Position numbers and translations under genes: made by a program. DNA of 12,936 bases from an uncultured Clostridia bacterium. GTDB lineage: Bacteria; Bacillota; Clostridia; Lachnospirales; Anaerotignaceae. The notes beneath the pieces are model-generated. The model worked only from the letters and a program-made list of their open reading frames with translations. It had not been told where the DNA came from and did no database searches. The stretch is from positions 1 through 12,936 of the forward strand of contig CAJUKL010000056.1 of assembly GCA_910587195.1 (NCBI GenBank), read 5' to 3'. Shown here piece after piece: positions 7,825 to 12,936 of this stretch (the first letter of the stretch is position 1; every line of letters begins with the position of its first letter).

Positions 7825-8910
7825 ATGAAAAAGTTAAAAAAAATAATCTATCTACTGTTATTGTGCAGCATGATTTTTGTACAGCCTATCTATGCAATAG
7901 AAAATCCATCTACAAACCAAAGCAATATGGAAAATGGAGGATATTTTGCAGAAAAAAATCACATTCTTTATTATCTAAAACGTGTTGAAGCAGAGGAAAA
8001 TCATAATATGTTGCAACTTTATCAGTATGATTTGCAGACACAAACAGATTCTTTATTATGTGAAGATTCCTTTCAATATGACCCTTCTACATCAACTTAT
8101 CATATGAGAGTTTGTGAGGATGGATACATCTATTTTAATGTGATAAAAGAGGAAGACATAAAAGAAAATGGATATAACAGTGCATACTATCGTGTTTCTG
8201 TCAATGGTGGAAAAAGCGAGTATGTTTGTAAATCTAAAGAAATTGCATTTCTTTCTGATACTTGGATATATTGGTCAGAAAAAAACAGTTTTTATAATTT
8301 AGTGACAAAAGAAACAATACAAAATACAATAACAAATTCCTTTGATTCCATACTACTACAAGAACCAGAAAACAGTTCCTGTGAATATCATGATGTAGTT
8401 TATTTGGATGCATATCGAAATTTACTTCCAACAACTTATAAAAATGGTCAGCCCTTAGAACATGGGCTTTATGTTTTCCCATTACATGAGCAAAATGCTT
8501 TTCACAAAATAGAATTAGAAGAAGAAGCATACAACTTTCAAGTGTATAATAACAATTTGTATTATCATACTGGAAACGCAATAAAACAATATTCTTTACA
8601 AAATCATACAACAAAAACAATCATAGAAATAGAAACAGAAAATGATGCAATATATTATTCTGCTATTTATAATGATACACTATATTATGGTTATAACACT
8701 AAAAAAAATGGTAAATATTATCCTAATTTATATCGTATTTCATTAAAAGGCGAACAAAATCAGCCTGTAATAGCAGTTCCTTATTTTTACAGTACCCAAA
8801 TTCATATTTTGGAAGATGTTGTTTGCTGTGCCTATGTAACAAGAGCCTATATTGGAAATTGGAGAATATTTGATATCCATACTGGAAAAAGACTTTTTAT
8901 TACAATATAA
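7825..8910 (+). CDS. Secreted DUF5050-like beta-propeller protein
   Basis: 361 aa. GGGGAGA stands 8-9 bases upstream of the ATG. A signal peptide (MKKLKKIIYLLLLCSMIF..IYA, cleavage about residue 25) is followed by repeated strand motifs with paired aromatics typical of DUF5050 / propeller-like blades: HILYYLKRV, DGYIYFNVIKEE, AYYRVSVNGGKSEYV, NNLYYHTGNAIKQYSL, DTLYYGYNTKK, NLYRISLKGE. Such proteins are usually surface or secreted and lack enzyme motifs. It is first in a plus-strand operon: the stalk gene follows after 20 bp and p133 after that. The family name rests on the blade pattern, not on a database match. Confidence 0.8.
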   Translation: MKKLKKIIYLLLLCSMIFVQPIYAIENPSTNQSNMENGGYFAEKNHILYYLKRVEAEENHNMLQLYQYDLQTQTDSLLCEDSFQYDPSTSTYHMRVCEDGYIYFNVIKEEDIKENGYNSAYYRVSVNGGKSEYVCKSKEIAFLSDTWIYWSEKNSFYNLVTKETIQNTITNSFDSILLQEPENSSCEYHDVVYLDAYRNLLPTTYKNGQPLEHGLYVFPLHEQNAFHKIELEEEAYNFQVYNNNLYYHTGNAIKQYSLQNHTTKTIIEIETENDAIYYSAIYNDTLYYGYNTKKNGKYYPNLYRISLKGEQNQPVIAVPYFYSTQIHILEDVVCCAYVTRAYIGNWRIFDIHTGKRLFITI

Positions 8911-8930
8911 AAAACAGGAGGAACATGATT

Positions 8931-9931
8931 ATGAAAAGACTTTTGAAATTTATAGTATTATTTTACTGCATGATATTAATGGGAAATACAGCTTATGCAG
9001 AAACAGAAAAAGTCATTTATTCTGATATTACTGCTTATATTAATGGTTTGCCAATCCCTTCCTACAATTTTTATGGAGCAACGGTAGTAATTGCAAAAGA
9101 GTTAGAAAACTATGGTTTTGACTTAAATTATGTTAATGAGGAACGCTGTTTATATATAGAGTACAATCCAGAGAAAGAGGTAACTGCAAATTATGACCCT
9201 CAAAAAGAGAATAAAAAAATTGGTTCTGTAGCATTTCCTGTGCAGGCAACAGATATTTATGCCAGAATAGAAGGACATAGTACAGGTGGCACTTCTTATA
9301 GTAGCAATGGAGAATTGCTCATTAACATTAATGAACTGAAAGAACAACATTCCTGCTATGTAACATGGTATGAAAAAGAAAGAAAAATATGTTTTGATTA
9401 TATGATTATATGCCATATTGGGAAATAAACCCTGATATTGACTATGAAAAAGAAAAAAATGAAATTATTTCCAGTTTTGCAATAGAATTTACAAAAACAG
9501 AACAAAAAGAAATCAATGCATTTGGAAAAGAACAGCCTAAATTCCAAGTAAATGGAAAAAATGAACAGTATCTTTCTTTTTTTAGAATCATTTGGTGCGA
9601 AAAAACACCAGTAAGAGATTTCAAAAAAAATTGGTTTGAAAATGGTAAAATTACCATTGATTTTTGTATTCGTGAGGATACTATTTTGAAAGCAGAACAG
9701 TTAATAAAGTTATTAAATTCTGTTTTGACAATCAATTCTGAAGGGAATGTGGTGTCAGAAAACATTGTTGCTGCTAATAAACATATCAAAGTATCTATCA
9801 ATGGAGAAAGTATACCTGTTTCGGCAATAGAACTAAGACCAGATTTTGACGGTTATATGTATTACATAGAATTGGACAAAGAAATAAAAAATCTAGATGA
9901 AATCCAAAGCATTACCATAGAATGTAAATAG
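8931..9931 (+). pseudogene. Exported stalk-domain protein (stalk C), frameshifted
   Basis: It starts at 8931 (AGGAGG 9 bases upstream; the ATG at 8925 is only 3 away). A signal peptide (MKRLLKFIVLFYCMI..AYA) and a stalk module (AYINGLPIPSYNFYGAT, KELENYGFDLNYV, ERCLYIEY) lead to WYEKERKICFDYMI; the frame then ends at TAA 9426-9428. A second frame from about 9410 continues the homology to stalk A: ISSFAIEFTKTEQ, NKHIKVSINGESIPV, IQSITIECK. The break coincides with a tandem GATTATAT duplication (9396-9411). With a single copy the two frames join as CFDYMPYWEINPD and give 330 aa, near the 348 of stalk A. The second frame has no ribosome site. The gene is either broken or switched off by slipped-strand expansion; a sequencing error is less likely for an exact 8-bp repeat. 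Confidence 0.85.
9396..9411. repeat. 8-bp tandem duplication causing a frameshift
   Basis: GATTATAT twice in a row inside the stalk C gene. Deleting one unit restores the frame and the alignment with stalk A. Confidence 0.85.
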
Positions 9932-9945
9932 AAAGGAAGAATTTT

Positions 9946-10128
9946 ATGGAAATATTAGCAGAAAGTAAAAAATATATTGTTTTTTATGAGTTTGAATCTG
10001 TTATATTGAAAATTAAGAAATCAAAAAAGGAAATTTTAATTGGTGATTTTTATGGTGAACCCCAAATGGCTCTTATTTCAGAAAAAGAAGATTTTTGTGC
10101 TATGTGTGGCTGTGGCATAATTGTATAC
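9946..10128 (+). pseudogene. p133, 5' part (separated by inversion)
   Basis: AAAGGA stands about 9 bases before the ATG, 14 bp after the stalk C stop, so this is the third gene of the 7825 operon. It reads MEILAESKKYIVFYEF, then an acidic and basic mixture (KIKKSKKEILIGDFYGEP), and CAMCGCGIIVY at the GTATAC breakpoint. Beyond that the frame continues to 10245, but only as the antisense of the MAF-B 5' part, which would add about 38 unrelated residues. Joined to 5606-5388 (minus) it makes a 133-residue protein coupled to p109. The Cys-rich CAMCGCG is not enough to call a metal site. Function unknown. Confidence 0.75.
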
Positions 10129-10137
10129 TTTTTCCAT
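10122..10137. repeat. Inversion breakpoint, right inverted repeat
   Basis: Reverse complement ATGGAAAAAGTATACA, 14 of 16 identical to 5598-5613, with GTATAC at 10123-10128. Similarity continues loosely outward (TTATG on the far side with a 1-base gap). Confidence 0.75.
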
Positions 10138-10381
10138 ATTTGTTATAATGAGAATAAAATATCTGTACTTCTCCTTCAGTTATTGTTTTTTGATTTATCC
10201 ATACATTCCCTTTATCGCTATCTCCAAACATACTGTCTGAAGTGATGTCCTCGGGATAATTGCAATAAATCCAACGATTGTCTGTATCCATGGAAAATTT
10301 CATAGGAATTCTGCTGTTACTTCCACTTGGAAGATTCACTGTTCCAAGGTTTGATGTTCCTGTTAAAAATTGAAAAGCCAT
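10124..10381 (-). pseudogene. MAF-B, 5' part (separated by inversion)
   Basis: It starts at the ATG 10381 (AGGA about 9 bases upstream; the ATG at 10390 overlaps that site), matching the MAF start of MAF-A. 86 residues align with the MAF-A N-terminus: MAFQFLTGTSNLG with MAFTILSASGSNL, DNRWIYCNYPEDI with SKKFVICNHPEAL, MFGDSDK with MYGDKDK, VQIFYSHYNKYGKSI with HQIFFSYQYNNSAG. After the GTATAC site the present frame adds only QLCHSHT before TAG. The rest of the gene lies at 5606-6529 on the other strand. It keeps two strong TcdR-type promoter repeats, so a short, probably useless 93-residue product could be made in this orientation. Confidence 0.85.
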
Positions 10382-10423
10382 TTTAATCATCCTTTCTTTT
10401 TCTTCTTTTTGAAAATTTCTTTT

Positions 10424-10436
10424 TATAACCGGTTAC
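10424..10436. promoter_or_regulatory. AACCGGTT operator-like palindrome 1
   Basis: TATAACCGGTTAC lies just past the -10-like block of promoter repeat P1, over the expected transcription start. The AACCGGTT core with central CG is typical of LacI/CcpA-family operators; it misses the cre consensus at two or three positions. Confidence 0.4.
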
Positions 10437-10442
10437 GCTATA

Positions 10443-10472
10443 TAAAGAGAAATAGAAATTGATTTTGTAAAC
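10443..10472 (-). promoter_or_regulatory. TcdR-type promoter-like repeat P1 (MAF-B)
   Basis: Minus strand: GTTTACAAAATC (10472-10461), 11 bases, CTCTTTA (10449-10443). TTTACA with a 16-base gap to CTCTTT resembles the TcdR-dependent toxin promoters as I recall them. It is the nearer of two tandem copies upstream of MAF-B. Confidence 0.65.
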
Positions 10473-10540
10473 CTAAATTTTAAATTTTTAAAAAATTTTT
10501 TGATTTAAAATTTTAAGTATCAAAATAATTTCTCTGTTTT

Positions 10541-10553
10541 GTAACCGGTTATA
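10541..10553. promoter_or_regulatory. AACCGGTT operator-like palindrome 2
   Basis: GTAACCGGTTATA just past the -10-like block of P2. Extended to TTGTAACCGGTTATA it misses the WTGNAANCGNWNNCW cre pattern at one position. Distance from the P2 blocks equals that in P1. Confidence 0.45.
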
Positions 10554-10558
10554 TACTA

Positions 10559-10588
10559 GAAAGAAGAAAAAAGGACAAATTTGTAAAC
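10559..10588 (-). promoter_or_regulatory. TcdR-type promoter-like repeat P2 (MAF-B)
   Basis: Minus strand: GTTTACAAATTT (10588-10577), 11 bases, TTCTTTC (10565-10559). From TTTACA to AACCGG there are 31 bases in both P1 and P2, so the two form a direct tandem repeat (116 bp period). Confidence 0.55.
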
Positions 10589-10596
10589 TTAAACTT

Positions 10597-11007
10597 TTAT
10601 TTTTCTAAATCTTTTTTTCTTAACTGGTCAACTTTTGTATCCAAAACATTTACTTGTGTAACTACTTTATCTACCTTATCATCAACCGCAGTAAAGCGTT
10701 CATTCAATTTATCATTTGACGCTGAAAAATTATGTATGGTTGCTTCAAAAAGTGCTTTTAATTCTGAAATTACTTCTGTATTTTTTGTAATGACTTCCAG
10801 TAATTCAGATTCTCTTTGCATATATTTATCCAGTCGTGCAGCTTCTGTTTCTTCCTTATCTGCTTTATTTTTAGATACGATTTTATAAAATGGTATCAAT
10901 ACTAAGATACAAGCCATCATCATTAATATAAAGAAAATAATCAATATACTATCTGTTTTTTGAATCATGTTGTTAAGTAGTTCCATTTCATTCATTGTCA
11001 TTGCCAT
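10597..11007 (-). CDS. Small holin-like (BhlA/UviB-type) membrane protein
   Basis: 136 aa from the ATG at 11007, chosen because AGGAGG is 9 bases upstream; the ATG at 11013 is only 3 away. A short N-terminal segment is followed by one strong membrane helix (about residues 20-41, SILIIFFILMMMACILVLIP), a basic stretch (KIVSKNKADK) and a long coiled coil to the end (ESELLEVITKNTEVISELK, DDKVDKVVTQVNVLDTKVD). This single-helix plus charged coil layout resembles BhlA/UviB-like holins, but is longer than the roughly 70-90 residues usual there. It sits directly after the TcdR/UviA-like sigma gene, the order seen for uviA-uviB. Function as a release holin is inference; a generic coiled-coil membrane protein is the alternative. 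Confidence 0.6.
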   Translation of the reverse strand: MAMTMNEMELLNNMIQKTDSILIIFFILMMMACILVLIPFYKIVSKNKADKEETEAARLDKYMQRESELLEVITKNTEVISELKALFEATIHNFSASNDKLNERFTAVDDKVDKVVTQVNVLDTKVDQLRKKDLEK

Positions 11008-11028
11008 TTTCATTCACCTCCTGTTTCT

Positions 11029-11076
11029 CTATTTGCAACTTTTTTCTAAAAAAATTATATAAAAAAATGTTTTCAT
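11029..11076 (-). CDS. Possible 15-residue leader ORF
   Basis: MKTFFYIIFLEKSCK between the sigma gene and the holin-like gene, preceded by GAGGAGGTG that ends directly at the ATG (spacing too short to be ideal). It may be a coupling or leader peptide, or chance. Confidence 0.2.
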   Translation of the reverse strand: MKTFFYIIFLEKSCK

Positions 11077-11088
11077 CACCTCCTCAAA

Positions 11089-11653
11089 TTAATAGCTTTT
11101 TTCTTTAAAATCTGAGATTGTTTTTAGTTTTTTCTTCATTTTGTTTATCTGTTTGTTTACGGCTTATCTTGATATATGCAGCATTGCAGCAATCTCTCCA
11201 TCTGAAAATCCTTCTACTATTTTTAATTCAAATAATAAGCATTCTTTTTTTGTTAGATATTGTTTTATGTCTATAAAAAACAATATGTCTTTTACAGAAT
11301 CATTGAAACTTTCATCTATTAAAATATTATCAAATGATGTTTCTTCCTTTAAAAAACAAATTTTATTTTTATATTCTTCCTGCTTTTTGTTTATATCGTA
11401 TGAATTCATGATAAATAGAAGTTTTGATATAAGATAAAATATATTTATCCTCATAAAACTGTTTTTTCTCTATAGGAATTTTCATGATAGTATGTAAAAA
11501 TGTTTCCATTAAATCGTTGTAAGCATCTTCATAAGATAAAAGCCAGCAATACTTTTTTAGCAACGGTTCAAATTTTTGGCACAATGCAAGCATACTTTCT
11601 TTATCATTATTTTTTGCTTTTACGATACAATCGTATAAACTTTTTACTTCCAT
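11089..11653 (-). pseudogene. TcdR/UviA/BotR-like sigma factor, frameshift plus nonsense
   Basis: The first frame (ATG 11653, AGGTG 8 bases upstream) reads MEVKSLYDCIVKAKNNDKES, then KFEPLLKKYCWLLSYEDAYNDL and YIKTSIYHEFIRYKQK. This closely follows the start of TcdR-type sigma factors (short helix, FKPLVKK, YEE--TDL, region 2). The frame shifts near 11385-11395 (one extra base, or two missing, around AAACAAAAAGCAGG). The second frame gives KKQEEYKNKICFLKEE, LTKKECLLFELKIVEGFSDG and region 4 EIAAMLHISR-stop-AVNKQINKMKKKLK. The TAA (11164-11166) stands where the family has Gln in ISRQAVNK, so it looks like CAA to TAA. Repaired length is 187 aa, against about 184 for TcdR. Such factors direct toxin and bacteriocin genes. 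Its own promoter carries the same motif as the MAF genes. Inactive as read. Confidence 0.85.
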
Positions 11654-11700
11654 ATTCATCTCACCTGTCCATTTCTGTTAGGAATTTTTTCTTTAACTGG

Positions 11701-11730
11701 TAAAGATGAATGTGGAATTGTTTTAGCAAC
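11701..11730 (-). promoter_or_regulatory. TcdR-type promoter-like repeat E (sigma gene)
   Basis: Minus strand: GTTGCTAAAACA (11730-11719), 11 bases, ATCTTTA (11707-11701), 48 bp before the sigma start, with an A/T tract upstream. The first block is identical to repeats A and B, suggesting autoregulation. Confidence 0.65.
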
Positions 11731-11913
11731 TAAATTTTGAAAAAATTTTTATATTTTTGTATTTTTTTGTATCTTATTAAGAAATAAAAGTAGTCGATTA
11801 ATTGAATTTAGTAAAATTTATTTTTAAATAAAGTAACTAAAATTTTTTTGAACTTTTTTTCAAATTTCCAAGCAAATTTAAAAAATAATCAGAATATAAA
11901 AAAGTGCATACAA

Positions 11914-12028
11914 AGGCGGATTACGCCTATTGCAAGCAGGGGAAAGGGATATCCCTTTCCATGCTTGTTGGGGAATGCCCCAAACCCCTAGTACAAATTT
12001 TTTAAAATTTGTAAAACGCTTTCAGCGT
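11914..12028. other. Array of five hairpins, oriT-like or element-associated
   Basis: In order: AGGCG/CGCCT (11914-11928), CAAGCA + GGAAAGGGAT with ATCCCTTTCC + TGCTTG (11933-11967), TTGGGG/CCCCAA (11968-11983), TACAAATTTT/AAAATTTGTA (11992-12013) and ACGCT/AGCGT (12016-12028). The GC-rich stems stand out from the AT-rich surroundings. Similar stem clusters occur beside relaxase genes of clostridial mobilizable elements, so an origin of transfer or a conserved element end is possible; no nick site can be named. Confidence 0.45.
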
Positions 12029-12051
12029 GGCGAAAACCATAAAAATCGAAC

Positions 12052-12088
12052 AAAAAAAAGAGGGAAAACAACATCAAATTGTTTTCCC
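12052..12088 (-). terminator. Intrinsic terminator of the relaxase gene
   Basis: Stem GGGAAAACAA/TTGTTTTCCC (12062-12071, 12079-12088), 7-base loop, then on the minus strand CTC and eight T. It lies 7 bp after the relaxase stop. Confidence 0.85.
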
Positions 12089-12094
12089 ATTTTG

Positions 12095-12886
12095 TTATAT
12101 TTCTTGGTCTTTTTCTAATTTTTTTTGTTCCGTTTGGAGCAATTTATCCATGTTTTGTTTTGCCGTTTGATACTCCAACATTTCTTTTTTTGCTGTTGCA
12201 TATTGTTGATAAAGCTGTTGTTTTTCTGCTAATAAATTTTGATATTGTTGCTGTAATTCCTTTACTTTTGGAAGTTCTTTTTGACTGGTTTTTTCAAAAA
12301 ATGCTTTTGCTTTTTCGTGCTTTATGATGTCCTCACTATGTTCTTTTTTAAAATTTTGTTTGTCTTTTGTTTTCTGATATTGCTTATAAATGTCAATGGT
12401 TCTAGCGTAATAAATGATGTTCGTCTTTAACTCTAAAACTTCTTTTATCTGCTTTTCTTTTTGTTTTAATTGACTGGATATTTCATTAAATTGCTTTGTG
12501 CGATACTGTATTTTTTGTTCTAATTTTTGATAATCTACATTGTTTTCTGTTAAAAAATTTACGGTATTTGCAGCTTGCTTTACATTAAATATTTTTGCCC
12601 ATTGCTCATAAGCTGCACCTTTTCCATCTTTCTTTTTTTGCTCTATATCAATAAAAGAAGTGATACTTTTTTTAATTGAATTTGATTGAGATTGTTGCAA
12701 TTTTATTTTTTCTGCAACAGCAATTTCAGTATATTCTGCACCCAAAGTTTTCATTCTTGTAAAGCGATTTTGTTCTGCTGCTCTAAATGAAATTTGTTTT
12801 CCCTGTTTTACTTCATAGCCTTGTTTTCTCATATTTTCAATAAAATTTTCAAAATATTTACTTTGAGGAATGGTAACATCTTGGTG
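12095..12886 (-). pseudogene. Relaxase (conjugative element), C-terminal part only
   Basis: 263 residues in an open frame from 12886 (TAA at 12887-12889), first Met at 12832. It starts FENFIENMRKQGYEVKQGK, then ISFRAAEQNRFTRMKTLGAEYT, matching the region after the catalytic domain in VirD2/Rlx-type relaxases of Gram-positive conjugative elements. KGAAYEQWAKIFNVKQAANT and a long Lys/Gln-rich coiled coil follow, as usual for the C-terminus. The N-terminal nuclease domain with its Tyr and His motif is absent, so this fragment cannot nick DNA. The homology stops abruptly near 12886 where unlike sequence begins, as if another element had inserted or a rearrangement had occurred. Confidence 0.85.
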
Positions 12887-12936
12887 TTAGTATATAAGTG
12901 TAGACAGAGAAAGTTGAACAACCTATACTATAAAAC
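12882..12936. mobile_element. Possible end of an insertion element
   Basis: Sequence beyond the relaxase break (GGTGTTAGTATATAAGTG, then TAGACAGAGAAAGTTGAAC) has no coding continuity with the relaxase and resembles transposon ends in general style. The window ends before any transposase, so this is tentative. Confidence 0.3.

Noticed and set aside
8234..8620. Minus-strand frame of 128 codons
   Set aside because: Antisense to the DUF5050-like gene, with no start signal; the same holds for the other long antisense frames at 7078, 9150, 9442, 11141, 11500 and 12079.
9410..9931. Separate 173-aa gene after stalk C
   Set aside because: No ribosome site, overlaps the previous frame, and one 8-bp unit deletion merges both into a stalk A paralog.
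9946..10245. Complete 99-aa gene
   Set aside because: After 10128 the frame is merely antisense to the MAF-B 5' part; the true continuation lies at 5606-5388.
10424..10553. MITE or invertible element bounded by AACCGGTT inverted repeats
   Set aside because: The core is a palindrome, so the copies are equally direct repeats; the flanking promoter blocks repeat in direct orientation with equal spacing, which fits tandem promoters better.
11750..11905. Possible RNA gene or origin in AT-rich DNA
   Set aside because: No tRNA or rRNA-like structure, iterons or recognisable boxes; only A/T tracts upstream of the sigma promoter.

Overview
The window is very AT-rich, has strong GGAGG-type ribosome binding sites, and encodes protein families typical of gut Clostridia: stalk / copper-amine-oxidase-N-like surface proteins, a DUF5050-like propeller, a sigma factor of the TcdR/UviA/BotR kind and an integrative-conjugative-element relaxase. 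I infer a Clostridia (Lachnospiraceae-like) accessory region, probably cargo of a conjugative or mobilizable element. No genus can be named from the sequence.

Layout. 1-783 (+) is the 3' part of a stalk-domain protein, ending at a bidirectional terminator. 906-4029 (-) holds a leaderless all-beta-looking protein (here 'MAF-A', from its first residues), then an exported stalk protein and an LRR lipoprotein. 4030-5058 is a 1 kb stretch without an intact gene; it carries three tandem promoter-like repeats, decayed reading frames and a hairpin. 5059-10381 is the most unusual part. It holds p109 (-), the 3' part of a split gene p133 (-), the 3' part of a second MAF gene (+), a stalk gene (-), then a divergent operon (+) of DUF5050-like protein, stalk protein and the 5' part of p133, and finally the 5' part of MAF-B (-). 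10597-11653 (-) holds a TcdR/UviA-like sigma factor gene, broken by one frameshift and one nonsense codon, followed by a small holin-like membrane protein. 11900-12090 is a run of six hairpins, and 12095-12886 (-) is the C-terminal part of a relaxase whose 5' end is lost.

Main observations. (1) Flipping the 4.5 kb segment between the GTATAC at 5607-5612 and the GTATAC at 10123-10128 rebuilds two genes in frame at once: MAF-B (391 aa, against 381 for MAF-A) and p133 (133 aa, whose stop overlaps the p109 start as TAATG). The breakpoints sit in a 16-bp inverted repeat with 14 matches. The window therefore shows an inverted, gene-breaking state of a DNA segment, either an old rearrangement or a switch. 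(2) Six promoter-like elements of identical geometry (GTTGCTAAAACA or GTTTACAAAA, 11 bp, then A/C-TCTTTA) lie upstream of the sigma gene itself, MAF-A (three copies) and MAF-B (two copies). They resemble what I recall of TcdR-type promoters. A second, related box precedes the three exported-protein transcription units. (3) An 8-bp tandem duplication (GATTATAT x2) frameshifts the third stalk gene; with one copy the gene reads through.

Model (inference): a sigma factor of the toxin/bacteriocin type controls large leaderless proteins that a holin-like protein may release, as in the TcdR-TcdE and UviA-UviB systems, together with co-regulated surface stalk proteins. In this copy the system is off or decaying: sigma factor broken, MAF-B and p133 split, one stalk gene frameshifted. 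MAF-A, its stalk partner and the LRR lipoprotein remain intact.
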